A DNA stretch of 64,000 nt from Paenibacillus_G filicis. Lineage in GTDB: Bacteria > Bacillota > Bacilli > Paenibacillales > NBRC-103111. The notes under the pieces are model-generated. The model was not told where the DNA came from. It worked only from the letters and a program-made list of their open reading frames with translations, and searched no databases. Location: contig NZ_JBBPCC010000026.1 in NCBI RefSeq assembly GCF_038070315.1, positions 1 to 64,000 of the forward strand, given 5' to 3'. Of this stretch, positions 1 to 7,238 are shown one piece after another. A program made the position numbers and the translations under genes. The stretch's first letter is position 1. Each line of letters opens with the position of its first letter.

Positions 1-47
1 TCCCTTTCACGGAGGTAACAGGGGTTCGAATCCCCTACGGGTCACCA
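1..47 (+). tRNA. tRNA-Glu (TTC), 5' end missing
   Basis: The window opens inside the anticodon arm. The TTC anticodon, the variable loop, a GGTTCGAATCC T arm and an encoded CCA at 45-47 are visible. It is the first visible gene of a cluster whose order matches Bacillus trnD. Confidence 0.9.
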
Positions 48-51
48 ACAT

Positions 52-127
52 GGAGGCTTAGCTCAGCTGGGAGAGCATCTGCCTTACAAGCAGAGGGTCG
101 GCGGTTCGATCCCGTCAGCCTCCACCA
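52..127 (+). tRNA. tRNA-Val (TAC)
   Basis: A 76-nt cloverleaf with acceptor GGAGGCT paired to AGCCTCC, loop CTTACAA with anticodon TAC, and an encoded CCA. It starts four bases after tRNA-Glu. Confidence 0.97.
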
Positions 128-147
128 TAGTATTACTTGCATGATGA

Positions 148-227
<80 letters not shown>

Positions 228-239
228 CTTCATATGTGT

Positions 240-316
240 GGAGCCGTGGTGTAGAGGCCTAACATGCCTGCCTGTCACGCAGGAGACCGCGGGTTCGAAT
301 CCCGTCGGCTCCGCCA
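240..316 (+). tRNA. tRNA-Asp (GTC)
   Basis: 77 nt, acceptor GGAGCCG with CGGCTCC, anticodon loop CTGTCAC, encoded CCA. Confidence 0.97.
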
Positions 317-338
317 TTAAGTTTTTGATTCAACGTAA

Positions 339-414
<76 letters not shown>

Positions 415-419
415 TACGT

Positions 420-495
<76 letters not shown>

Positions 496-506
496 TAGTT
501 TTACCC

Positions 507-592
507 GGAGGCTTAGCGAAGTGGCCAAACGCAGCAGACTGTAAATCTGTTCTCTGACGAGTTCGGTGGTTCGAATCCATCAGCCTCCACCA
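507..592 (+). tRNA. tRNA-Tyr (GTA)
   Basis: 86 nt with the long variable arm of bacterial type-II tRNAs, anticodon loop CTGTAAA, encoded CCA. Confidence 0.96.
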
Positions 593-599
593 CTTTCAT

Positions 600-673
600 A
601 GGGGCATAGTTTAAAGGTAGAACAAAGGTCTCCAAAACCTTTGGTGTGGGTTCGATTCCTGCTGCCCCTGCCA
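600..673 (+). tRNA. tRNA-Trp (CCA anticodon)
   Basis: 74 nt, acceptor AGGGGCA with TGCCCCT, anticodon loop CTCCAAA, encoded 3' CCA. Confidence 0.96.
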
Positions 674-687
674 AACAAATTTCATAT

Positions 688-764
688 GGCGGTCGTGGCG
701 AAGGGGTTAACGCACTGGTCTGTGGCTCCAGCATTCGTGGGTTCAAGTCCCATCGATCGCCCCA
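688..764 (+). tRNA. tRNA-His (GTG)
   Basis: 77 nt including the extra G at position -1 typical of tRNA-His, anticodon loop CTGTGGC, encoded CCA. Confidence 0.96.
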
Positions 765-780
765 TTTTTTACTAATCCAT

Positions 781-852
781 TGGGGATTAGCCAAGCGGTA
801 AGGCAACGGACTTTGACTCCGTCACCCCTAGGTTCGAATCCTAGATCCCCAG
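781..852 (+). tRNA. tRNA-Gln (TTG), no encoded CCA
   Basis: 72 nt with acceptor TGGGGAT/ATCCCCA, discriminator G852 and anticodon TTG. The sequence after the discriminator is TTTT, so CCA must be added by the nucleotidyltransferase, unlike most neighbours. Confidence 0.95.
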
Positions 853-861
853 TTTTAATTT

Positions 862-936
862 GCGGAAGTGGCTCAGCGGTAGAGCATCGCCTTGCCAAGG
901 CGAGGGTCGCGGGTTCGATTCCCGTCTTCCGCTCCA
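862..936 (+). tRNA. tRNA-Gly (GCC)
   Basis: 75 nt, acceptor GCGGAAG with CTTCCGC, anticodon loop TTGCCAA, encoded CCA. Confidence 0.97.
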
Positions 937-944
937 ATTATTAT

Positions 945-1018
945 GGCGCCATAGCCAAGTGGTAAGGCAGAGCTCTGCAAAAGCTTTACCCCCAGTTCGA
1001 GTCTGGGTGGCGCCTCCA
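945..1018 (+). tRNA. tRNA-Cys (GCA)
   Basis: 74 nt, acceptor GGCGCCA with TGGCGCC, anticodon GCA, encoded CCA. Confidence 0.96.
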
Positions 1019-1025
1019 TATTTAC

Positions 1026-1114
1026 GCCGGAGTGGCGGAATCGGCAGACGCACAGGACTTAAAATCCTGCGGTGGGTGACCACCGTACCAGTTCGACCCT
1101 GGTCTTCGGCACCA
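1026..1114 (+). tRNA. tRNA-Leu (TAA)
   Basis: 89-nt type-II tRNA. Stem CAGGA/TCCTG encloses loop CTTAAAA (anticodon TAA); there is a long variable arm and an encoded CCA. Confidence 0.96.
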
Positions 1115-1135
1115 GTATCATTTAGTTAGTAATAT

Positions 1136-1212
1136 GTGCCCTTAGCTCAGCTGGATAGAGCGTTTGACTACGAATCAAAAGGTCAGGAGTTCGAATCTCT
1201 TAGGGCACGCCA
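1136..1212 (+). tRNA. tRNA-Arg (ACG)
   Basis: 77 nt, acceptor GTGCCCT with AGGGCAC, anticodon loop CTACGAA, encoded CCA. This gene lies between the two tRNA-Leu genes, which are adjacent in the Bacillus trnD order as I know it. Confidence 0.96.
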
Positions 1213-1257
1213 TTTTTTCTTGAAAGTACCTCATGGCAGGTAAGATTTAATTTATGT

Positions 1258-1336
1258 GCCGGCGTGGCGGAATGGCAGACGCGCTCGACTCAAAATCGAG
1301 TGGGAAACCGTGGAGGTTCGAGTCCTCTCGCCGGTA
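1258..1336 (+). tRNA. tRNA-Leu (CAA), no encoded CCA
   Basis: Type-II tRNA with stem CTCGA/TCGAG enclosing CTCAAAA (anticodon CAA). The acceptor GCCGGCG pairs with CGCCGGT, discriminator A1336. TCA rather than CCA follows. It is the last gene of the cluster and faces a decayed integrase, so its 3' end may be an old attachment site (inference). Confidence 0.94.
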
Positions 1337-1342
1337 TCAATT

Positions 1343-1393
1343 AAACAAATAAGGGTCCATTAGATATCATATCTAATGGACCCTTATTTGTTT
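1343..1393. terminator. 25-bp perfect inverted repeat, bidirectional terminator
   Basis: Two perfectly complementary 25-nt arms (1343-1367 and 1369-1393) around a single centre base. The outer bases are A/T-rich on both sides, so the hairpin can end the tRNA transcript (+) and the converging integrase relic (-). The arms are longer than an ordinary terminator needs. Confidence 0.8.
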
Positions 1394-1412
1394 AGAATGA
1401 AAGCTTCATTCG

Positions 1413-1802
1413 TCACCTTAACTTAAGAAATCTTCGATAGTTCACATGCGAATAACATTGTCTATGGTTGAGTAATTACTATGGCCAAGCCACTCTTGAA
1501 CTTCTTTCATTCCTACACCATTTGCTAAAAGTAGACTTGCACAGCTATGACGTAAATCATGATATCTGATTCGGCGGAAATTATGTTTCTCTAAAAGAAG
1601 TGGGAAGTTTTGAGCAATATATCCTGGCTTCATTCGCTCACCGACAGCATCAACGTAAATGTATTCAAGGTAATCTGTGCAATACGAGTCCCCATAGAGT
1701 GCACAATTTGTTTCTGTTCCGCTTTAAGGCGAATCAGGAGCTCGTACAAGGCATCTACAAGCGGTAGTGTACGACAACTGGAGGTTGACTCAGGACCCTG
1801 GC
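1413..1802 (-). pseudogene. tyrosine recombinase (phage-type integrase), C-terminal relic with frameshifts
   Basis: Three reading frames on the minus strand add up to the C-terminal catalytic half of a phage/ICE-type integrase. The upstream piece reads SCRTLPLVDALYELL, the middle piece contains the HDLRHSCASLL box (second catalytic Arg region) and the QEWLGHS motif. The region of the catalytic Tyr (YSHVNYRR) is only readable after a frame change near 1460. A second shift lies near 1690. The N-terminal half is absent. It converges on tRNA-Leu(CAA), a typical integration target. What remains cannot encode an active recombinase. Confidence 0.85.
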
Positions 1803-1927
1803 AAGGAGAAGTCTAACAAATGAGTTATGATCCAACGCACCTATTTAAAAATCCACCAGAAGATGAACGGAACTAATCCCCGTATGTAATAAGGTACAAG
1901 GATCAAAACATCATACAAGTGTATGCA

Positions 1928-1970
1928 GCCAGTCGTCGAAAATCAATCGGCGACTGGCTATTTCGTTTTG
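1928..1970 (+). terminator. stem-loop, likely terminator in a 290-bp gene-free stretch
   Basis: GCCAGTCG pairs with CGACTGGC (1928-1958) and a T-rich tract follows. No gene is recognisable between 1803 and 2096 apart from this hairpin and the promoter at 2011. Confidence 0.55.
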
Positions 1971-2010
1971 TCTAAAAGCAAATAGCTTTCATCTTTATTT
2001 CCCAAACGGC

Positions 2011-2039
2011 TTGACGAACGATAAAATCCGAGATATTAT
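2011..2039 (+). promoter_or_regulatory. sigma-A-type promoter of the first duplicated small gene
   Basis: TTGACG at 2011-2016, 17-bp spacer, TATTAT at 2034-2039. The sequence around it is recognisably repeated upstream of the second copy (6513-6541), so promoter and gene were duplicated together. Confidence 0.6.
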
Positions 2040-2096
2040 CAAGTAGTAATTTAGTAAATAAGTAATTTAGTAAATCGAGAAAAGGAAGAGGGAAAG

Positions 2097-2576
2097 ATGA
2101 AAATACCTACTACGTTAAAGCATAAGCCTGTTGTTGTGGTTGAAAATTACGAGAAGGTTGACGGCCGATTGGCCAGAAATACGGACACGCAAGGTCTTTC
2201 CCTGGGACTCGCCCAGTGGAACGATCGGGGGAAGGTCGATATTTCGGCCAAGGTATGGAGGTACACGGGGGAAAAGTGGTCCAGGCAATCGGAGGAGCTG
2301 CCTCTCCATCGCGTTCTTGATTTGTCTATTCTGATCTGCCGGTCGCTGGCACATTTTCAAGAAGCTTATCGTTATGAGCATTTATATGATCCGCAGCAGC
2401 CGGTCATCGATCGTGTGGCTCTCCAGGGGGATGCCATGACGGTCGCGGTTTGTACGGACAATGAGAGAATTCATGAAGATATGAAGCTGTTCAGCCAAGC
2501 GCTCAATGACGACGGCGAGCTGATCGGCGAACGTTTGCGCACATTATCAAAAATTTTAGAGGATATGGGGTATTAG
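2097..2576 (+). CDS. hypothetical protein, DUF6530-like, copy A
   Basis: 159-residue soluble protein with no signal peptide or membrane segment. I place it in the DUF6530-type family from general resemblance; no biochemical function is known to me. The conserved core around GLSLGLAQWNDRG and VWRYTGEKWSRQSEELP (about residues 35-75) is shared with a paralogue at 6605 that is about nine-tenths identical. SD AGGAAGAGGGAAAG precedes the ATG. The next gene starts one base after its stop, so it leads an operon with the MFS exporter and the AAA/VWA pair. Confidence 0.85.
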   Translation: MKIPTTLKHKPVVVVENYEKVDGRLARNTDTQGLSLGLAQWNDRGKVDISAKVWRYTGEKWSRQSEELPLHRVLDLSILICRSLAHFQEAYRYEHLYDPQQPVIDRVALQGDAMTVAVCTDNERIHEDMKLFSQALNDDGELIGERLRTLSKILEDMGY

Positions 2577-2577
2577 C

Positions 2578-3786
2578 ATGTTTGCGAATCGTTATGTTCG
2601 AACGATTATACTCTCCCGGGTACTGCTGCAGCTGGGAATATGGATCCGGAATTATTCAGTCCTTCTATATGTTACGGAATTGACGCATAATAATCCGGTC
2701 TATGTATCACTGATTTCGGTGGCGGAATTCGCTCCGATCTTTATATTCGGTCTTATTGGAGGGACCTTTGCCGACCGATGGCGGCCGAAGCGGACCATGG
2801 TATGGAGTGATTTGTTGTCTGCCTTGTCTGTGGTCGCTGTCCTGCTTACCGTTATGAACGGGGGATGGATTGCACTTCTTATCGGGTCCTTTATCTCCGC
2901 CAGCTTGTCCCAATTTTCTCAGCCATCGGCGATGAAGCTGTATAAGCGGCATGTGCCAGGGGAGCAAATGCAGGGCGTGATGGCGCTGTCCCAAACCGTT
3001 GTCGCTATATTCACGGTATTGGGGCCGGTTATCGGAACATTTATTTTCATTCAGTTTGGAGTTAACGTAGCTTTGATTCTCACCGCAATTCTGTTCTTAG
3101 GATCTTCCCTTATTCTGTCGTCGCTGCCTCGTGACACGGAAGAATCCAAGTCCGACGGTTCAGGGAACTTTAGGAAGGAATTGACGGCCGGACTACGATA
3201 TATCGGGTCTAATAAATCCTTAAGAACGTTAAGCATGACTTTCGCGGCGGTCGGATTGGCCTCCGGCTTGATTCAGCCGCTTCAGATTTTCCTAGTCATC
3301 GAGAAATTGGGACAGGACAAACAATTTTTGCAATGGCTCGTTATGGCCAATGGAGCAGCTATGCTCGTCGGCGGAGCTGCGATCATGGGGATCGCCAAGA
3401 AGGTGAAGCCGCAGCTGCTGCTCATGTTCGGCTTGCTAGTTACGGCCGTCTGTACGATTGGCATAGGGGCGTCCACGATGATTTGGCTGACCATCGTTCT
3501 ACTGGTGTTCAGCGGTCTAGTTTACCCTTGTGTGCAAGGCGGCATCCAGACGCTGCTCGTACGGAACACGGAAGCGGCCTTTATCGGCCGTGTATCGGGA
3601 GCGATCATGCCTGTCTTTATGGGAATGATGGTCATGGGAATGTTCGTAACCGGCTATCTGAAGGAATCCTTTTCCTTGCTGTCGGTCTACATCGTAAGCG
3701 GCGGTTTGACGATTGCCGGTGCGGCCTTGCTGCTCCCCCTCGTGTTTGAGAAAAGAAAGAAAGCGGAAAGCGGTCCAGCAGCATGA
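2578..3786 (+). CDS. MFS transporter, EntS/MFS_3-type exporter
   Basis: 402-residue polytopic membrane protein with about 12 hydrophobic segments. The loop GGTFADRWRPKR (near residue 62) is the classical MFS motif between helices 2 and 3 (G-x-x-x-D-R-x-x-R/K). Length and pattern fit the MFS_3/EntS group, which exports small molecules such as siderophores or drugs; the substrate is unknown. It begins 1 bp after the upstream stop and the AAA ATPase follows after 18 bp with its own strong SD, so the genes are probably co-transcribed. Confidence 0.85.
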   Translation: MFANRYVRTIILSRVLLQLGIWIRNYSVLLYVTELTHNNPVYVSLISVAEFAPIFIFGLIGGTFADRWRPKRTMVWSDLLSALSVVAVLLTVMNGGWIALLIGSFISASLSQFSQPSAMKLYKRHVPGEQMQGVMALSQTVVAIFTVLGPVIGTFIFIQFGVNVALILTAILFLGSSLILSSLPRDTEESKSDGSGNFRKELTAGLRYIGSNKSLRTLSMTFAAVGLASGLIQPLQIFLVIEKLGQDKQFLQWLVMANGAAMLVGGAAIMGIAKKVKPQLLLMFGLLVTAVCTIGIGASTMIWLTIVLLVFSGLVYPCVQGGIQTLLVRNTEAAFIGRVSGAIMPVFMGMMVMGMFVTGYLKESFSLLSVYIVSGGLTIAGAALLLPLVFEKRKKAESGPAA

Positions 3787-3804
3787 TAGAAGGAGGAGAA
3801 CGAA

Positions 3805-4923
3805 ATGACTGACCTTGAACCTTATGTGTTGTCGCCTGAGAGACAACTGACCGAATCCGAGAAGAAGCGCGTCTGGCAAAAACCGCATTCTCATAAAGTC
3901 AGCGAGGAAGAGCAGCGCATTAGTCAAGAAATCAAGCGCAATTGGAATCGCGGGGAAATGAAAATTGCCAACATTCTGTTAGAAGGCGATGCAGGCTCCG
4001 GTAAAACACAGTTAGCCAAAGCATTATCGGCTAATTTCGGATTGCCGTATACGAAGGTGACCTGCTTCGCCGATATGGATAAATCGGATATTATCGGGGC
4101 TATCTTGCCGGTCATTTCTTCGGATCGGCTGGAGCAGCTAGAGCCTGAGGAACAATCGATTCTAAAAGCACTGTATGAGAGCGATGGGTTTCAAAGCGCA
4201 ACTGACATTTTAATGAACGCATTAGGGATGACCCAGGAACAAGCACAGCTCAAGATCAAGCAGTTGCTGAAGCTTGCGGCGGAACACTCCGACGGCGAAG
4301 CGGTCGAGTACCGGTTTTACCCATCGGAGATCGTCAGAGCTTATCAGGAAGGCTACCTGCTGGAAATCCAAGAACCCAACGTAATTCGCGATGCCGCAGT
4401 GCTGATGGCGCTTAACTCCGCTTTGGAGCTGGATGGAAGCATCAATCTTCCGACTGAAGTGATACGTCGGCATCCGGACTTCATCGCGGTCATCACGACC
4501 AACCGCAGCTATGCCGGAGCTAGGCCGCTTAATGAAGCACTGCGAGACAGAGTACAGCACTCGGAGAAGATGGATCTGCCCACCAAGGAAGTTATGATGG
4601 AACGTACGATGTCCAAAACAGGGTATCAAGATGAACAGATGCTGAGCATTTTGGCAGATACCATAATGATTTTGGACAAAACGGCCCGGGCAAATGCCAT
4701 CAAAGGCGTAGCCGGTATGCGTTCGCTCTTCTACTGGGCAGATGCGGTTGCCAGCGGTGCCTCAGCCAAAGATTCCCTGTATCATAAGGTCATTTACAAA
4801 ATAACGACCGATGCTGAGGAAATTAAGATTTTGGAAGAAGCGCTTGGGAAGCAAGATTTAATCAAGGCACTAGACAATGTGGCGATCGACGTAAAAAAAA
4901 ACGAAAAAATAACGACGCCATAG
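3805..4923 (+). CDS. MoxR/CobS-like AAA+ ATPase
   Basis: 372 residues. Walker A GDAGSGKT at residues 61-68, followed by the MoxR-typical DMDKSDIIGAI segment; the region around NSALELDGSINLP and VITTNRS corresponds to Walker B/sensor 1. MoxR-type ATPases pair with VWA proteins to remodel or metallate target proteins. SD AAGGAGGAG sits 6 bases before the ATG. The frame ends (4921-4923) shortly after a run of nine A residues, and a -1 shift there leads directly into the VWA frame, so the protein may exist both alone and as an AAA-VWA fusion of about 737 residues. Confidence 0.85.
   Translation: MTDLEPYVLSPERQLTESEKKRVWQKPHSHKVSEEEQRISQEIKRNWNRGEMKIANILLEGDAGSGKTQLAKALSANFGLPYTKVTCFADMDKSDIIGAILPVISSDRLEQLEPEEQSILKALYESDGFQSATDILMNALGMTQEQAQLKIKQLLKLAAEHSDGEAVEYRFYPSEIVRAYQEGYLLEIQEPNVIRDAAVLMALNSALELDGSINLPTEVIRRHPDFIAVITTNRSYAGARPLNEALRDRVQHSEKMDLPTKEVMMERTMSKTGYQDEQMLSILADTIMILDKTARANAIKGVAGMRSLFYWADAVASGASAKDSLYHKVIYKITTDAEEIKILEEALGKQDLIKALDNVAIDVKKNEKITTP
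4893..4902 (+). promoter_or_regulatory. slippery A9-C run linking AAA and VWA frames (-1)
   Basis: Nine A residues then C give the canonical -1 heptamer A_AAA_AAC (4896-4902) in the correct phase of the AAA frame. After a -1 shift translation continues through an acidic linker into the VWA domain with no stop. A run of this length also promotes transcriptional slippage. I see no clear stimulatory hairpin or SD at the usual distance, and a natural or sequencing indel in the homopolymer remains possible. Confidence 0.5.
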
Positions 4924-5057
4924 AGATCAAGACCTGGGGAGATATTGACGTCACGGAATTTGACCATGACGATCAGGTAGAAGATGAGGGGATTTCGCTC
5001 AAAAAGTCTGCAGATAGTGAAGAAAGTTCTTCCCCTGTATCCGATGACACCACCGAG

Positions 5058-6017
5058 ATGGAAAGCTCGGATACGGGGGAGGACGGCTCTCCCCGGTATC
5101 ATCAGGCAAATCCTGAATCGATGTCGGAGGATGCGAAACAAAAGGAACGCGAATTCCGTAAAAATTTGAATCGCAGCTCAAGGGAATTTGTCTCCGATAC
5201 GATTCATGAGAAGGTAAAGCTTATCGTTCACCGGCCGGATGCCGATCCGGAACATCAACAGGAATACGCCAGTCTAAGCAAGGGCCTGATGCCGATCGTG
5301 CAGGAAATCGCCAGAAAGACATTGCCGCTGTTGGAGCATGAAGTGTCTTCCGAATTTGCGAGGAACCGCTACTATGGCAGCAAGTTTCAAGCAGACAGTG
5401 TCGCTTACGGGGATTATCGGTATTTTGCCAAGAAGCGTCCGCCGACGGAAGCTCCATCCCTCGTGGTGGGTCTAAGAGTGGACGAATCCGCCTCCATGTC
5501 GGCTTTCGGGAGATTGGAAGCCGCCAAGCGAGCGGTTATCGCGGTTTATGAATTTTGCCAAATCTGTGATATTCCCGTCTTGATCTACGGCGATACGGCG
5601 GATGTATCTAGGCTGGAGCAAATGTCGATCTTTGCCTATGCCGACTTTGATAAGCCGGATGCGAGCGACCGGCTCAGGCTTATGAGGATTCAGGCCAGAA
5701 GCAATAACCGGGATGGCATGGCTCTCAGAATTATGGCGGAACGGTTGGCTGTCTCACCGCAGCAGACCAAGCTGCTCGTGAGCATCAGCGATGGACAGCC
5801 CAAAGCCATGGATAACTATACCGGAAGCTATGCCGTCTCCGATATGCAGCAGACGATCGAGGAGTATGAACGGAAAGGCATCACATTCCTTGCCGCCGCG
5901 ATAGGCCAAGACAAAGATGTCATCAGTGATATTTATGGTCAGGATCGATTTTTGGATATTACGAATTTACAGGAGTTCCCTGCCAAGTTAGTTCGCATTA
6001 TCGCCCGGTATTTGTAA
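5058..6017 (+). CDS. VWA-domain (CobT/NorD-like) protein, partner of the AAA ATPase
   Basis: 319 residues from the first ATG. The MIDAS motif D-E-S-A-S is at residues 142-146 and a second acidic site is at SDGQP; the SNNRDG segment resembles CobT-type chelatase subunits. An acidic Ser/Asp/Glu-rich stretch precedes the domain. The open frame extends back to 4827 without a stop and has no ATG, GTG or TTG before 5058. The ATG at 5058 has no SD. This suggests translation enters by -1 frameshift from the AAA gene (inference). The partner protein acted on by this pair is unknown. Confidence 0.8.
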   Translation: MESSDTGEDGSPRYHQANPESMSEDAKQKEREFRKNLNRSSREFVSDTIHEKVKLIVHRPDADPEHQQEYASLSKGLMPIVQEIARKTLPLLEHEVSSEFARNRYYGSKFQADSVAYGDYRYFAKKRPPTEAPSLVVGLRVDESASMSAFGRLEAAKRAVIAVYEFCQICDIPVLIYGDTADVSRLEQMSIFAYADFDKPDASDRLRLMRIQARSNNRDGMALRIMAERLAVSPQQTKLLVSISDGQPKAMDNYTGSYAVSDMQQTIEEYERKGITFLAAAIGQDKDVISDIYGQDRFLDITNLQEFPAKLVRIIARYL

Positions 6018-6059
6018 GGTTCATGATTATTCATTATCTACGATTAGGAGAGAAAGGGT

Positions 6060-6428
6060 ATGGATAAAAATAAGCGTAAGGAATTGCTTGAGGAGTACAA
6101 GGAAATTAAGACTTATATGGGCGTCGCCCAAATTAAAAACAACGTCAACGGTAAAATCTATGTGGACAGTTATCCGAACTTGAAAAATAAATGGTTAACC
6201 CTTCAGATGCAGCTGGATCAAGGGAGATTCGCGAACGCGGAGCTGCAGAAGGAATGGAAGGAATTTGGGGCCGACAAGTTCACTTATGAGGTACTGGAGC
6301 AGAAGGAAGCCGACAAGGTGACCGATATGCGCTGGGAACGCAAGAAAATTTTAAAGCCGTGGCTTGATAAGCTGCAGCCCTTCGGGGATCGAGGATACAA
6401 TAAGCCGCTAAAAGAAACAGATGAATAG
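6060..6428 (+). CDS. GIY-YIG nuclease-like protein
   Basis: 122 residues of a small stand-alone GIY-YIG-related family common in bacilli (GVAQIKNNVNGKIYVDSYPNL at about residues 21-41; the I-Y-V segment is the degenerate GIY/YIG pair). The Arg/Glu nuclease residues are not convincingly conserved, so catalysis is uncertain. SD TAGGAGAGAAAGG precedes the ATG, 42 bp after the VWA gene. A strong terminator follows, so it closes the operon that starts at 2097. Confidence 0.75.
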   Translation: MDKNKRKELLEEYKEIKTYMGVAQIKNNVNGKIYVDSYPNLKNKWLTLQMQLDQGRFANAELQKEWKEFGADKFTYEVLEQKEADKVTDMRWERKKILKPWLDKLQPFGDRGYNKPLKETDE

Positions 6429-6462
6429 GCAGTCCTCATCAGGCTGTGAACAGCAAGAAAGT

Positions 6463-6496
6463 AACCCGTCAATGGAGCCATTGACGGGTTTTGATT
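6463..6496 (+). terminator. rho-independent terminator after the GIY-YIG gene
   Basis: A 13-nt arm AACCCGTCAATGG and its complement, followed by a T-rich tract. Confidence 0.85.
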
Positions 6497-6512
6497 CTGT
6501 CCAAAAACGGAT

Positions 6513-6541
6513 TTGACTAACGATGAAATCCAAGATAAGAT
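6513..6541 (+). promoter_or_regulatory. promoter of the second duplicated small gene
   Basis: TTGACT at 6513-6518, 17-bp spacer, TAAGAT at 6536-6541. It aligns with the promoter at 2011-2039, including the shared AACGAT-AAATCC spacer pattern. Confidence 0.55.
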
Positions 6542-6604
6542 GAAACCGACTTTAGTCGTTCAGTAATCGATAAACGGACTGGTACAAGGAAAGAGGGGGA
6601 AAGC

Positions 6605-7084
6605 ATGAAAATACCTACTACGTTAAAGCATAAGCCTGTTGTCGTGGCGGAGAATTACGAGAAGGTTGACGGCCGTATGGCCGGGAATACAGACGCGAAA
6701 GGTCTTTCCCTAGGACTCGCCCAGTGGAATGATAGAGGAAAGGTCGATATTTCGGCCAAAGTATGGAGATATACGGGAGAGAAATGGTCCAGGCAGTCGG
6801 AGGAGCTTCCACTTCATCGCGTGCTTGATTTGTCCATTCTGATCTGCCGGTCCCTGGAGCATTTCCGCGAGGCCTACAGATATGAGCATTTATACGACCC
6901 ACAGCAGCCTGTCATCGATCGGGTTGGCTTGCAAGGGGACGCGATGACCGTGGAGGTCTGCACGGACAATGAGCGAATCAATGAAGATATCAAGCTGTTC
7001 AACCAAGCGCTCAGCGACGACGATGAATTAATCGGCGAACGCTTGAGGACGTTATCTAAGATATTAAAGGATATGGGATATTAA
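6605..7084 (+). CDS. hypothetical protein, DUF6530-like, copy B
   Basis: 159 residues, the same length as the gene at 2097 and differing at roughly 15-20 positions, mostly conservative (for example LAR to MAG near residue 25 and LAHFQ to LEHFR near residue 85). It is monocistronic: its own promoter lies upstream and a clean terminator follows. Together with copy A it brackets the MFS/AAA/VWA/GIY-YIG genes as direct repeats. Function unknown. Confidence 0.85.
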   Translation: MKIPTTLKHKPVVVAENYEKVDGRMAGNTDAKGLSLGLAQWNDRGKVDISAKVWRYTGEKWSRQSEELPLHRVLDLSILICRSLEHFREAYRYEHLYDPQQPVIDRVGLQGDAMTVEVCTDNERINEDIKLFNQALSDDDELIGERLRTLSKILKDMGY

Positions 7085-7100
7085 TATTATAGCTTCCATA

Positions 7101-7142
7101 CAAACAATACAGCAGTTGTCTCTGCTGTATTGTTTGTGTTTA
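7101..7142 (+). terminator. rho-independent terminator of copy B
   Basis: 15-nt perfect arms (7101-7115 and 7122-7136) around TTGTCT, then GTGTTT. Confidence 0.85.
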
Positions 7143-7238
7143 TAGGCTCTTTTTTAATGGTGATGGCGTTGAGCAATATATTTCAATCTTTTTAGGGATG
7201 AACTTTGGTATGGTGAATGCAACGAAGGAGGGGATGGA

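Noticed and set aside
1820..1876. 18-codon frame after AAGGAGAAG (MSYDPTHLFKN)
   Set aside because: Too short, no family and no neighbours to support it.
2115..2381. Antisense frame over the duplicated small gene
   Set aside because: Not conserved in the second copy with the same reading.
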